Part shown: positions 1 through 9,113 of the stretch, in pieces | Numbering within the stretch: position 1 is the first letter of the stretch | Layout of the letters: each line of letters begins with the position of its first letter | NCBI RefSeq assembly: GCF_014650815.1 | Contig: NZ_BMVR01000002.1 | Location: forward strand, 682,001 to 746,000 | DNA length: 64,000 nucleotides | From: Streptomyces flavofungini | GTDB taxonomy: Bacteria; Actinomycetota; Actinomycetes; Streptomycetales; Streptomycetaceae | Direction: 5' to 3' | Translations under genes and position numbers: made by a program | Notes under the pieces: generated by a model | Databases searched by the model: none | Told to the model about the DNA's origin: nothing | What the model saw: the letters and a program-made list of their open reading frames with translations, nothing else

Positions 1-1076
1 TGCAGGCCGATGCAGCCGTGGCTGGTGTTCGCGTTGCCGAAGATCGACGGCGAGCCCCAGTAGTTGCCGTGGATGAAGGTGCCGGAGCTGGACAGGCGCA
101 TGGCGTGCGGCACGTCCTTGATGTCGTACTCGCCCTTGCCGTCGTTGTCCGTGAAGCCGACGGTGGCGCCGTTCATCCGGGTCTCCTTGAACTTCTCGGA
201 GATCACCATCTTGCCGTTGTACGTCTTGTTGTCCGGCGAGCCCGCGGAGATCGGGATGGTCTTGACGACCTTGCCGTCCCGCATGATCTTCATCTGCTTG
301 GTCTTGGCGTCGACGACCGAGACCTGGTTGCGGCCGATCTTGAAGGTGACGGTCTTCTGCTGGACGCCGTAGACCCCGTCGGCACCCTCGACGCCGTCCA
401 GGTTCAGCTTCAGCGTGACCGTGGAGTTGCCCTTCCAGTAGTCCTGCGGGCGGAAGTCGAGGCGGTTCGCCCCGAACCAGTGCCCGACGATCTCCTGACC
501 GCTGCTGGACGACACCTTCACCCGCGACTGCACGGACTTCCTGTTCGTGATCGCCTTGTCGAAGTTGATCGACACCGGCATGCCCACGCCGACCGTCGAG
601 CCGTCCTCCGGCGTGAAGCTGCCGATGAAGCTGTTGGCCTTCGAGACGGTCGTGAACGAGGAGTTCTCGTGCGCCTTGCGGCCCTCGGAGTCCTTCGCCG
701 TCACCGCGATCTTGTACGTGGTGGCGCGCTCCAGCTGGGCGCTGGGCCGCCAGGACTTCTTGTCCGCGGATATGTCACCCGCGACGGCGGCGCCGCCCTC
801 CGCCTTCATGACCACGTTCGTGAGCGTGCCCTCACTCACGGTGACCTTTGCGTCCTTGTTGATGCCGGTATTGTCGGAGCCGTTCTTCGGCGCGATGTCG
901 ATCTTGGCTTCGGAGGTCTTCTCGGCCGCCGCCTCGTCGACCTGGTTCTGCGACTTCTTGCCGCTGCCCGAGCTGTCCTTGCCGCCGCCGTCGTCGCTAC
1001 AGGCGGAGAGCACAAGCACCCCGCCGACCAGGGCGGACACGGCCATCAGACCCCTGCGCCGCTTACTGTCCGTCAT
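1..1076 (-). CDS. L,D-transpeptidase lipoprotein (partial, C-terminus outside window)
   Basis: Probable cell-wall cross-linking enzyme forming 3-3 peptide bridges in peptidoglycan, anchored to the outer face of the membrane. The N-terminus has a basic start, a hydrophobic stretch and a lipobox LSAC (Cys26), followed by a Gly/Ser/Lys/Asp-rich linker and two Ig-like beta domains. The YkuD catalytic motif lies at the window edge: His336 in HGNYWG and Cys355 in SHGC. The reading frame runs off the left edge, so the last residues are missing. I chose ATG at 1076 because GGAG lies 9 bases upstream; an in-frame ATG at 1091 is a weaker alternative. Family assignment is firm; the substrate is inferred from the family. 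Confidence 0.9.
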   Translation of the reverse strand, partial: MTDSKRRRGLMAVSALVGGVLVLSACSDDGGGKDSSGSGKKSQNQVDEAAAEKTSEAKIDIAPKNGSDNTGINKDAKVTVSEGTLTNVVMKAEGGAAVAGDISADKKSWRPSAQLERATTYKIAVTAKDSEGRKAHENSSFTTVSKANSFIGSFTPEDGSTVGVGMPVSINFDKAITNRKSVQSRVKVSSSSGQEIVGHWFGANRLDFRPQDYWKGNSTVTLKLNLDGVEGADGVYGVQQKTVTFKIGRNQVSVVDAKTKQMKIMRDGKVVKTIPISAGSPDNKTYNGKMVISEKFKETRMNGATVGFTDNDGKGEYDIKDVPHAMRLSSSGTFIHGNYWGSPSIFGNANTSHGCIGL

Positions 1077-1236
1077 TACACGCTTCTCCATCGTCGCCGA
1101 ATCCCCAAGACCCCGCGGGTCCCCCCGCAACCCCGCCTAACGCCTTGCCGGTTCATCCCGTTCCATTTCAGCCGAAGATGTGGTGAACGCCACGTCGGCG
1201 GGACGGCCGGGACAGTCGTGCGTCCAAGAGACGACT

Positions 1237-1268
1237 GAGCCCCGGGCGGCGGTTGCCGCCCGGGGCTC
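1237..1268 (-). terminator. Hairpin terminator downstream of the 111-aa gene
   Basis: A perfect 14-bp inverted repeat (GAGCCCCGGGCGGC, loop GGTT, then its complement) lies 45 bases beyond the stop codon of the gene at 1313-1648. There is no strong U-tract, as is common for Streptomyces terminators. Confidence 0.7.
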
Positions 1269-1312
1269 CCAGTTTCGGAAACGCTTCCCGGGGCGCTGTC
1301 CGCCCGCCGCGG

Positions 1313-1648
1313 CTACGGCTCGTCGCCGTCCTCGGCGTCATCATGCTCGTCCGGGTCCCATTCCGGCGAATCGGGGTCGTAGTCGATCACCTCGCTGCTC
1401 CACGAGGCCTGGGTCAGCTCCACGCCGGGGACGTTCCCGACCAGGTCGACCGGGTCCACGAGGTAGGCGAGGGCCTCCGCGTCGTCCTCCTTCACGGCGG
1501 CCTGGGCGTGCGCCCGCTCGTCCTCCGGCATGTACGTGTCCTGGGCGATGCGCCCGAGGGCGGTGGAGCGCAGGTCCTCGGGGCCGCCGACCTCGACCAC
1601 CAATTCGACGCGCAGTCGCACAAAGCGTGATGTCTCGTCCGTACTCAT
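1313..1648 (-). CDS. Conserved hypothetical acidic protein, 111 aa
   Basis: A small soluble protein starting MSTDETSRFVRLRVELVVEV and ending in a strongly acidic Asp/Glu-rich tail (about residues 90-111). No signal peptide or membrane segment is visible and I do not recognise a named domain. The start at 1648 is chosen because the hydrophobic-patterned beta-strand sequence begins right after it, and sequence further upstream lacks normal codon bias. It is transcribed divergently from the LAXTG gene at 1760 and ends before a strong hairpin, so it is probably a single-gene unit. Function unknown. Confidence 0.75.
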   Translation of the reverse strand: MSTDETSRFVRLRVELVVEVGGPEDLRSTALGRIAQDTYMPEDERAHAQAAVKEDDAEALAYLVDPVDLVGNVPGVELTQASWSSEVIDYDPDSPEWDPDEHDDAEDGDEP

Positions 1649-1759
1649 ACGCCGGAGCGTACGGCCCCCCACCGGCATGGCTTTCCCGCGACCCGCGCCT
1701 TTCACTAGCATCGCCCCAGACGGCCAATTCGCCAGCTCCACAAGGGGGATCCGTTTCCC

Positions 1760-2038
1760 GTGATCGCACGTCGACCGCTGCTGACCGCAGCCGCAGCCGG
1801 GGCCCTGCTCGGCGCCCTGTGGTTCGTCCCCTCCGCGAAGGCGACCGCGTCGCCGGGCGCGCCGGGTGACATCGCCCGCCACTCGGCGGCCTCGACGCAC
1901 ACCACAGCCCACGGCCACCTCGCCGACACCGGCGGCGTCGACACGACTCCGTACGTGGCCGGGGGCACGGCGTTCCTGGGGCTCGGGGCGGGGTTCGTCC
2001 TGTACTCGATACGGCGGGAGCGGGCGGAGGGCGTCTGA
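1760..2038 (+). CDS. Small LAXTG sortase substrate, 92 aa
   Basis: A minimal surface protein. It has an N-terminal signal peptide (residues 1 to about 29, basic MIARR then hydrophobic), a short His/Ser/Thr/Ala-rich spacer, then LADTG at 54-58, a hydrophobic segment at about 65-83 and a basic RRER tail. That order is the cell-wall sorting signal of class E sortases, which use LAXTG in Streptomyces. Only about 25 residues would remain exposed after signal cleavage and sorting, so it cannot hold a folded domain. The GTG start at 1760 follows an AGGGGG ribosome site about 12 bases upstream. Role unknown; possibly a wall-attached short peptide or a stalk subunit. Confidence 0.75.
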   Translation: MIARRPLLTAAAAGALLGALWFVPSAKATASPGAPGDIARHSAASTHTTAHGHLADTGGVDTTPYVAGGTAFLGLGAGFVLYSIRRERAEGV

Positions 2039-2178
2039 CGGCGGCTGCCGGGGAACTGCTGACGGGAAACTGACGGAGAACTGAACTCCCCTTTACCGTC
2101 GGCCCTCTTGGGCGCGGTGGCGATCGTCCGTACCTTTGCCGATCAGCCGCACCGACCGCCCGCGCCCAGGAGGCTCCC

Positions 2179-3687
2179 GTGCCGGAACCGGGCTTTGCCC
2201 GCCGCGTCGGCCCGTTCCAGGCCACGGCCATCAACATGAGCCAGATGTGCGGCATCGGGCCGTTCGTGACGATCCCGCTGATGGTGGCGGCGTTCGGCGG
2301 GCCGCAGGCGGTCACCGGGTTCGTGGCGGGCGCGCTGCTCGCGCTGTGCGACGGTCTCGTGTGGGCCGAGCTGAGCGCGGCCATGCCGGGCTCGGGCGGC
2401 AGCTACGTCTATCTGCGGCAGGCGTTCCAGTACCGCACGGGCCGCCTGATGCCCTTCCTGTTCGTCTGGACGGCGATGCTGTTCATCCCGATCGGCATGT
2501 CCACGGGCATCGTCGGGTTCGTGCAGTACCTGGGCTATCTGGCGCCGGACATGGGGCAGACCACCGGCGACCTGATCGGGCTCGGCGTCATCGCGCTCGT
2601 CATCGCGCTGCTGTGGCGGGGCATCGAGCACATCGCGCGGATCACGGCCGTGATGTGGGTCGTGATGATCGTTTCGGTCGGGTGCGTGATCCTCGCGTCG
2701 CTCACGCACTTCGACGCCGACCTGGCGTTCACGTACCCCGCCGGCGCCTTCGAGGTGACGAGCAATCACTTCTGGGTGGGCTTCGCCGGGGGCCTGACCA
2801 TCGGCATCTACGACTACCTCGGCTACAACACGGCCGCGTACATGGGCGCCGAGATCAAGGACCCGGGCCGCACCCTGCCCCGCGCCATCGTCTTCTCGAT
2901 CCTCGGCATCATGACGATCTACCTGCTCCTGCAGATCGGCACGCTCGGTGTCATCGACTGGCACCGCATGACGGACCCGGGCGACGTGGCCTCGACGTCC
3001 GTCGCCTCGGCGGTCCTGGAGGAGACCTGGGGCAAGGGCGCGGCCGACACGGTGACCGTGCTGATCCTCGTCACGGCGTTCGCGTCGGTCTTCGCGGGGC
3101 TGCTGGGCGGCTCCCGGGTGCCGTACGACGCGGCCCGCGACCGGGTGTTCTTCCGCCCGTACGCGAAGCTGCACCCCCAGCACCGCTTCCCGGTGCTCGG
3201 CCTCGCGACGATGGGCGTGGTGACGTCCGGGGGCTTCCTGATCGGCCGCCACACCGACCTGGCCACGCTCATCCAACTGCTCACCGCGGTCATGGTCCTG
3301 GTGCAGGCGCTCGCCCAGATCCTGGCCCTGACCGTGCTGCGCCGCCGCAGGCCCCACCTCCGCCGCCCCTACCGCATGTGGCTCTACCCGCTGCCGAGCT
3401 TCGTCGCCCTCGCGGGCTGGCTGGTCATCTACGGGTACGCGGACGAGAACTCGCCGGGCCGCCGTCCCATCGAGTGGTCCCTGGCGTGGGTGGCGCTCGG
3501 GTGCGTGGCGTTCGTGGTGTGGGCGCGGTTCGAGAAGGTGTGGCCGTTCGGGCCGAAGGAGATCAGCGAGGAGTTCCGCACGGAGGCGGAGGAGGCAGAG
3601 GAGGCGGTGGCCAGGGCCGCCGCCGGTGCGGCGGGCGACGGCCCGGCTCCGGACGAGCCGGAGCCGGAGCCGCTGCCGAAGCCCTAG
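2179..3687 (+). CDS. APC-superfamily amino acid permease, 502 aa
   Basis: An integral membrane transporter with about 12 predicted membrane segments. The first segment carries the unwound GIGPF-type glycine motif where APC proteins bind the amino-group of the substrate (about residues 17-22). The last 50 residues form a hydrophilic acidic tail rich in Glu, Ala and Pro. The GTG start sits directly behind an ideal AGGAGG site. It converges on hutH with a gap of only 22 bases, so histidine or a related amino acid is a tempting substrate, but this is inference from position only. Family assignment is secure; substrate is not. Confidence 0.92.
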   Translation: MPEPGFARRVGPFQATAINMSQMCGIGPFVTIPLMVAAFGGPQAVTGFVAGALLALCDGLVWAELSAAMPGSGGSYVYLRQAFQYRTGRLMPFLFVWTAMLFIPIGMSTGIVGFVQYLGYLAPDMGQTTGDLIGLGVIALVIALLWRGIEHIARITAVMWVVMIVSVGCVILASLTHFDADLAFTYPAGAFEVTSNHFWVGFAGGLTIGIYDYLGYNTAAYMGAEIKDPGRTLPRAIVFSILGIMTIYLLLQIGTLGVIDWHRMTDPGDVASTSVASAVLEETWGKGAADTVTVLILVTAFASVFAGLLGGSRVPYDAARDRVFFRPYAKLHPQHRFPVLGLATMGVVTSGGFLIGRHTDLATLIQLLTAVMVLVQALAQILALTVLRRRRPHLRRPYRMWLYPLPSFVALAGWLVIYGYADENSPGRRPIEWSLAWVALGCVAFVVWARFEKVWPFGPKEISEEFRTEAEEAEEAVARAAAGAAGDGPAPDEPEPEPLPKP

Positions 3688-3709
3688 GGCCGGGGGGCGG
3701 CCTGCCGGG

Positions 3710-5254
3710 TCAGGCCAGCGGGCCGGTGACCGTCTCCGCGGCCGCGACGACCCCGCCCCGCCGTACGAAGTCGTCGGCCGCCGCGAGGTCCGGCGCCAGG
3801 TAGCGGTCGGGGCCCGGTCCCTCGACGCCCGCCTTGCGGACGGCCTCGATGACGGCGCGGCTCGCGGGCGCCGGGGTCAGGCCCGTGCGCAGCTCGACGG
3901 CGCGCGTGGCCGCGTACAGCTCCACCGCGATGATCCGCGCCAGATTGGCCACGGCCGTCCGCAGCTTGCGCGCGGCCGACCAGCCCATGGAGACGTGGTC
4001 CTCCTGCATCGCCGAGGACGGGATGGAGTCGGCGGAGGCGGGCACCGCGAGCCGCTTCATCTCGCTGACCAGGGCCGCCTGCGTGTACTGGGCGATCATC
4101 AGGCCCGAGTCGACGCCCGCGTCGTCCGCGAGGAACGGCGGCAGGCCGTGGCTGCGGTTCTTGTCGAGCAGCCGGTCGGTGCGGCGCTCGGCGATCGAGC
4201 CGAGGTCGGCGGCGGCGATGGCGAGGAAGTCGAGGACGTACGCCACGGGGGCGCCGTGGAAGTTGCCGTTGGACTCGACGCGGCCGTCGGGCAGCACGAC
4301 GGGGTTGTCGACGGCGGCGGCCAGCTCGCGCTCGGCGACCAGGCGCGCGTGCGCGATCGTGTCCCGGCCCGCGCCCGCGACCTGCGGGGCGCAGCGCACC
4401 GAGTACGCGTCCTGCACGCGGGGCGCGTCGTCCTGGTGGTGGCCCGTCAGGCCCGAACCGTCGAGCACGGCGGCCATGTTGGCGGCGGAGGCGGCCTGGC
4501 CCGGGTGCGGGCGGATGGCGTGCAGCTCGGGGGCGAGGACCTTGGCGGTGCCGAGCAGCGCCTCCAGGCTGAGGGCGGCGGTGACGTCGGCGGACTTGTA
4601 GAGCGTGTCGAGGTCGGCGAGGGCCATGACCAGCATGCCGAGCATGCCGTCGGTGCCGTTGAGGAGGGCGAGGCCCTCCTTCTCGCGCAGCTCGACGGGG
4701 GTGATGCCGTGTGCGGCGAGCAGGTCGGCGGCGGGCTTGGTCGCCCCGTCCGGGCCCTCGGCCTCGCCCTCGCCCATCAGCGTCAGCGCGCAGTGGCTGA
4801 GCGGGGCGAGGTCGCCGGAGCAGCCCAGGGAGCCGTACTCGTGGACGACCGGGGTGATCCCGGCGTTCAGGACGTCCGCCATGGTCTGCGCGACCTCGGG
4901 GCGGACGCCGGTGTGGCCCGAGCAGACCGTCTTCAGGCGCAGGAACATCAGCGCGCGCACGACCTCGCGCTCCACCCGCGGGCCCATGCCCGCCGCGTGC
5001 GAACGCACGATGTTCCGCTGCAACTGGGCGCGCAGGTCCGGGCCGATGTGCCGGGTGGCGAGCGCGCCGAAGCCGGTGCTGACGCCGTAGACGGGCTCCG
5101 GCTTGGCCGCGAGCGCGTCCACGATCTCGCGGGCCGCGGCGAGGGCGGTGACGGCGTCCGCGCCGAGTTCGACGCGTGCGTTGTGGCGGGCGACGGCTAC
5201 GACGTCCTCTGCGGTTGTGCCGGTGGTACCCAGCACCACGGTCTGCATATCCAT
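3710..5254 (-). CDS. hutH: Histidine ammonia-lyase (histidase)
   Basis: Converts L-histidine to urocanate and ammonia, the first step of histidine degradation, in the cytoplasm. The 514-residue length fits the family. The electrophilic MIO cofactor forms from an internal tripeptide: here it is Cys145-Ser146-Gly147 in GSLGCSGDLAPLSH, where the more usual tripeptide is Ala-Ser-Gly. The downstream NGTDGM and the QDDAPRVQDAYSVRC stretch are family hallmarks. No other hut genes are adjacent, so the pathway is split in this genome. ATG at 5254 gives MDMQTVVLG; a second ATG two codons on is equally usable. Confident call. Confidence 0.96.
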   Translation of the reverse strand: MDMQTVVLGTTGTTAEDVVAVARHNARVELGADAVTALAAAREIVDALAAKPEPVYGVSTGFGALATRHIGPDLRAQLQRNIVRSHAAGMGPRVEREVVRALMFLRLKTVCSGHTGVRPEVAQTMADVLNAGITPVVHEYGSLGCSGDLAPLSHCALTLMGEGEAEGPDGATKPAADLLAAHGITPVELREKEGLALLNGTDGMLGMLVMALADLDTLYKSADVTAALSLEALLGTAKVLAPELHAIRPHPGQAASAANMAAVLDGSGLTGHHQDDAPRVQDAYSVRCAPQVAGAGRDTIAHARLVAERELAAAVDNPVVLPDGRVESNGNFHGAPVAYVLDFLAIAAADLGSIAERRTDRLLDKNRSHGLPPFLADDAGVDSGLMIAQYTQAALVSEMKRLAVPASADSIPSSAMQEDHVSMGWSAARKLRTAVANLARIIAVELYAATRAVELRTGLTPAPASRAVIEAVRKAGVEGPGPDRYLAPDLAAADDFVRRGGVVAAAETVTGPLA

Positions 5255-5454
5255 ATTCAGGGAGCCTACGCACTGAATCGCCTCGTGTCACGAGTCCGCC
5301 TGCCCCGCCTTTGGCCCCACGGGCGGGCCGGGCTGCCGCCGCCGGGGAGGGTGGTACGGCGCCGAGGGCGCGGACGGGGGGTGGGCGCAGCCCGGTCCGA
5401 CGGCGCCCGCACCGCCCGGGCCCACGGCACCGTGACGCCAGGGGCGCCCCGCCC

Positions 5455-6603
5455 CTACCGCCCGCGGAAGCGCCGCCGCTCCCCCGCCCCCGCGGGCCGC
5501 GTCGAGTCGGCGAGCCGGATCACCGGGTCCCCGCCCGCAGGCCCCTCCCGCCCCGCCACCACGGGCTTCGCCGCCCGCGCGGCCTTCGCCCGGTACTGAG
5601 CCGCGTCCGCCAGCCGGAACAACCGCCGGGCCGTCCGCACCGCCCCGATCGGATCCCCCGTGGAGGCCACACCGCAGGCGACCCCGTCCCCCAGCTCCAA
5701 CTCCCCGGCCCGCACGCACAGTTCATCCGCCACCCGCACCACCTCGTCCGCCGACGGCCCCACCGAGAGCAGGCAGAACTCGTCCCCGCCAAGACGCGCC
5801 GCGAGCGCCCCCGGCAGCATCGCCCCACACAGCGACAGCACCGACCCGAACCGCTCCAGCAGCCGGTCCCCCACCGCGTGCCCACGGCTGTCGTTGACCC
5901 GCTTCAGCCCGTTCAGGTCGCACACGACCAGGCTCACCACCGCCCCCTCCGCCCGGTGCCGCTCCACCGCCTCGTCGAGCCGCAGATCGACCGCACGCCG
6001 ATTGGCGAGCCCGGTCAGGGAATCCGTGAAGGCCAGCCGCCGCGCCTCCTCCAACCGCTCCGTCTGGGCGATCCCGGCGGCGACCACGGCCGCGAGCACG
6101 GAGGCGAAGTCCGCGTCCCCCCGCGCGAAGGGCGGCGCCCCCACCGGCCGGGCCACGTACAGCTCCCCCCACGCCCGCCCGTGCAGCACGATCGGCGCCA
6201 CCACGCAACACCCGCGCCCCCTCCTGCGCAGCGCGGCCACCCGCTGATGGCAGTACCCGGCCCGCTCCCGCTCCCCGGGCCCACCCGCCGTCTCCACCCA
6301 CGCGTGCGGCTCCCCGCCCCCGGCCCAGCGCTCGTGCAGGAACTCGGTGATCTCCGGAAACTGGTGCACCGGGTACGCCTCCCCCTCGGGGAACTCCTCC
6401 TCCCCCGGGGCGCGTTCACCGACGTTGGCCAGCACGCGCAGCCGCCCCCGCTCCCGCTCCCACACGGACAGCGCGGCGAAGCTCCCGCCCAGGGCGAGCA
6501 GCGCGCCCTGGGCGGCGGCCCGCCAGGACTCACGCGGAGTGTGCGCGGCAGCCATGCCCTGTGCCAGGGCCACAACGGCGCGCAGCCGGACGTCCTCACC
6601 CAT
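5455..6603 (-). CDS. GAF-GGDEF diguanylate cyclase-like protein, 382 aa
   Basis: Probably makes cyclic di-GMP, a signal that controls Streptomyces development. The N-terminal half (about 1-185) looks like a GAF sensory domain; the C-terminal half is a GGDEF domain with an intact GGDEF motif at residues 272-276 and the upstream metal-binding DLNGLKRVND. The inhibitory I-site RxxD, normally just before GGDEF, is absent (LPGA at that place), so product inhibition through that site is not expected. No membrane segment, so it is cytoplasmic. It lies downstream of and on the same strand as the enoyl-CoA hydratase and adenylate cyclase. Signal ligand unknown. Confidence 0.9.
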   Translation of the reverse strand: MGEDVRLRAVVALAQGMAAAHTPRESWRAAAQGALLALGGSFAALSVWERERGRLRVLANVGERAPGEEEFPEGEAYPVHQFPEITEFLHERWAGGGEPHAWVETAGGPGERERAGYCHQRVAALRRRGRGCCVVAPIVLHGRAWGELYVARPVGAPPFARGDADFASVLAAVVAAGIAQTERLEEARRLAFTDSLTGLANRRAVDLRLDEAVERHRAEGAVVSLVVCDLNGLKRVNDSRGHAVGDRLLERFGSVLSLCGAMLPGALAARLGGDEFCLLSVGPSADEVVRVADELCVRAGELELGDGVACGVASTGDPIGAVRTARRLFRLADAAQYRAKAARAAKPVVAGREGPAGGDPVIRLADSTRPAGAGERRRFRGR

Positions 6604-6706
6604 TGCTCCAGGTTACGGACATTTCACGCATTGAGTACACCAGCGTGCACAAACCCCACGCCCACCCGCCCGCGGGGCCCCGGGACACCCGGGCCCCGGC
6701 ACCCTT

Positions 6707-6780
6707 TCCGCCCGTCGTGGGGGTACCCCCTGCCCCTCCCGAGCCCGGGCGAGCTAGAGGACGCGGCCGCAGGCCGATCG
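6707..6780 (+). repeat. Dispersed intergenic repeat, copy 1
   Basis: About 74 bp starting TCCGCCCGTCGTGGGGG and ending GGCCGCAGGCCGATCG. A clearly related copy lies in the opposite orientation at 48178-48251, and a more diverged one begins at 35039. All three are in intergenic DNA next to gene 3' ends, so they may act as terminator-like or REP-like elements. Confidence 0.6.
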
Positions 6781-6796
6781 ACGGCGCCCCGCCCGC

Positions 6797-7591
6797 CTAC
6801 TCACCGGGCCACTGCGGCTTCCGCTTCTCGTTGAACGCGGCCACGCCCTCCGCCCGATCCCCGGAGAACGCCACCGACCGCCAGGCCGCGTCCTCGACCT
6901 CCAGCCCCGCCCGCAGGTCAAGCCCGTGCCCCAGGCGCAGCGCCCGCTTGGCGGCGCGCAGCCCGACCGGCGAGTTGCCCGCGATCCGCGCCGCGAGGGC
7001 GAGGGCCTCGTCCCGGTCCTCACCGTCCCCGGCGACGATGTCGACGAGCCCCAACTCCTTGGCCTCGGCGGCCTCCACGCGCCGCGCGGAGAAGATCAGC
7101 TCGGCGGCGCGGGCGGCGCCCACGCGCCGGGGCAGCAGTTGCGTACCGCCGCCGCCGGGGATCACACCGACGGACACCTCGGGCAGGCCGACCACGGCCG
7201 TGGGGTCGGCGACGATGATGTCGCAGGAGAGCGCGAGCTCGAACCCGCCGCCGAGCGCGAAGCCGTGGACGGCGGCGACAGTCGGCATGGGCAGTTCAAG
7301 GACGCCGGTGTAGGCGCCGCGCGCGACGGGCCGCTGGCGCACCAACTCGGCGTCGGAGAAGGAGTTCCGCTCCTTGAGGTCGGCGCCGACGCAGAAGGCG
7401 CGCTCATGGGTGGAGGTGAGGACGACGACGCGGGCGTCCGGGTCGGCGGCGAGCGCCGCGCAGGCCTCGCCGATGGACCGGGCCATGGCGCTGGACACGG
7501 CGTTCATGGCCTTGGGCCGGTCCAGCGCGAGCTCGGCCACGTACCCGTGCCGCCGTACCTCCACGAACTCCCCGAACCGACGCTCGCCCAT
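6797..7591 (-). CDS. Enoyl-CoA hydratase/isomerase family protein, 264 aa
   Basis: A crotonase-fold enzyme, probably hydrating 2-enoyl-CoA in fatty acid or branched-chain acyl degradation. Oxyanion-hole segments are present (FCVGADLKER and HGFALGGGFELALSCD), and the two acidic residues expected for a true hydratase are seen in GGGFEL and in GLPEVSVGVIPGGGGTQ. The length is typical. It sits between an adenylate cyclase and a GGDEF gene, on their strand, with an 84-base gap from the cyclase stop to its start. The exact acyl substrate cannot be read from sequence. Confidence 0.93.
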   Translation of the reverse strand: MGERRFGEFVEVRRHGYVAELALDRPKAMNAVSSAMARSIGEACAALAADPDARVVVLTSTHERAFCVGADLKERNSFSDAELVRQRPVARGAYTGVLELPMPTVAAVHGFALGGGFELALSCDIIVADPTAVVGLPEVSVGVIPGGGGTQLLPRRVGAARAAELIFSARRVEAAEAKELGLVDIVAGDGEDRDEALALAARIAGNSPVGLRAAKRALRLGHGLDLRAGLEVEDAAWRSVAFSGDRAEGVAAFNEKRKPQWPGE

Positions 7592-7675
7592 GACCAGTCC
7601 ACCTCCGGTTAACGACCGTTACCCGGCGATCATGTCAGCCGACGCGCCCCTTGGGTACCCGGCCCGGAGGACGGG

Positions 7676-8914
7676 TCAGCCGCGCCGGGCGAGCAGCCAG
7701 GGCTCGACGATGCCGAGCCCGCGGACGGGCCGCTGCCACATGGGCTGCAGGGCGAAGCGGTAGCCGGGCGGCTCCTCGCCCTCCTTCTCGGCCTTCTCGG
7801 CCAGGGCGGCGGCCTCCGTCTCGGAGGCGGGCGCGTCGCCGGTGCGCACCAGCTCCTCGGCGAGCGCGCCGTCGACGAGGACGGCGTCGCGCGGCGCTAT
7901 CGAGGTGAGCCGGGACGCGAGGTTCACGGTGGTGCCGAAGACGTCGCCCATGCGCGTGGTGACGGTGCCGAAGGCGATGCCGACGCGCAGCTCGGGCATG
8001 GTCTCGTCGTTGGCCATGGTCTCGATGAGGCGCAGCGCGATCTCCGCGGCGGTGCCCGCGTCGTCGGCGGCGTAGAGGACCTCGTCGCCGAGGGTCTTGA
8101 TGAGCCGCCCGCCGTGCGCGGCGACCAGGTCCGCGGCGGTGGTCTCGAACGCCTCGACCAGCTCGCCCAGTTCCTCCTCCTCCATGCGCCGGGTCAGCCG
8201 CGTGAAACCGACGAGGTCGGCGAACCCGACGGCGAGCCGCCGGTCGACCATCTCCTCGTCGTCGGCGGCCTGCACGACGCGCCCGGTGGCGGCGGCGAGC
8301 TGGCGCCGCCACACGTACACGAGGAACTCCTCGAGCTCCGGCAGGAGCAGTTCCACCAGGGGGTACGTCACCTCGGTGCGGGTCATGCCCGGCTCCGGCG
8401 GCTCCGTGAGGCCCTCCAGGAAGGAGTCGATCTGCCATTCGGCCAGGCGGGCGGTGGTCTGTCCGGTGGAGCGCGCCACCTGCACGGCCATGGCCTCGCT
8501 GAGCAGCCCCGCCTCCACCAGACCGGCGAGCCGCCGCAGCGCGAGCACGTCGGCCTCCGTCAGCGCCTTGGCCTGACCGATGTCCGGGAAGCCCATGGCC
8601 CGCCAGAAGCGCGAGGCCAACTCCATGGAGACACCGGCACTGCGGGCCGCCTGGAACGGGGTGTAGCGGCGGTCCGCACCGAGGATGAGCTGTTCGAGCC
8701 GGAGCGCGAGCGGATTCTTGCCCTCGCCGTCCAGATCGTCCAGGCCGCCGTCGTCCACGCCGAGGTCCGGTTCGTCGGGCTTCTCGTCGGGGGCCGGGCT
8801 GTCGTCGCCCGCGCCGCTCGCGTCGTTCTCGGGGTACGCCGATTCCGCCGGGCGGGGGGCACCGTCGGGGCCGGGGGGTGTGCCCTGGCCGGAGCCGGTG
8901 TCGTCGACGGTCAC
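7676..8914 (-). CDS. cya: Class III adenylate cyclase, 412 aa
   Basis: Makes cAMP from ATP. The C-terminal catalytic domain (about residues 224-385) keeps the key residues: metal-binding Asp233 in FADLVGFT and Asp277 in KTLGDEV, adenine-selecting Lys273 and Asp324, and transition-state Asn331 and Arg335 in VNLASRL. The N-terminal 60 residues are Pro/Asp/Glu-rich and probably disordered; residues 70-210 form a helical domain seen in the soluble Streptomyces enzyme. No membrane segment is visible. The symbol rests on close resemblance to the S. coelicolor cya product and the same neighbours. ATG at 8914 is the natural start. Confidence 0.93.
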   Translation of the reverse strand: MTVDDTGSGQGTPPGPDGAPRPAESAYPENDASGAGDDSPAPDEKPDEPDLGVDDGGLDDLDGEGKNPLALRLEQLILGADRRYTPFQAARSAGVSMELASRFWRAMGFPDIGQAKALTEADVLALRRLAGLVEAGLLSEAMAVQVARSTGQTTARLAEWQIDSFLEGLTEPPEPGMTRTEVTYPLVELLLPELEEFLVYVWRRQLAAATGRVVQAADDEEMVDRRLAVGFADLVGFTRLTRRMEEEELGELVEAFETTAADLVAAHGGRLIKTLGDEVLYAADDAGTAAEIALRLIETMANDETMPELRVGIAFGTVTTRMGDVFGTTVNLASRLTSIAPRDAVLVDGALAEELVRTGDAPASETEAAALAEKAEKEGEEPPGYRFALQPMWQRPVRGLGIVEPWLLARRG

Positions 8915-9113
8915 GCCTGCTGCCCTTCCGATCTGCCGTGGTCAGATATCGACCGGCGCCAACTTTACGGCAGGTGTGCCGCAGCTCACTCCCCACTCCG
9001 GCGCGCCGCACCACCCGACCTTCGTCCGACACCCACGCGGAACCGTCGACGACACCGCCCCCGCCCACCCGGGACCGCGCCCCCCGCCGCCCGCGGCGCG
9101 CCGCCGCCCCGCC

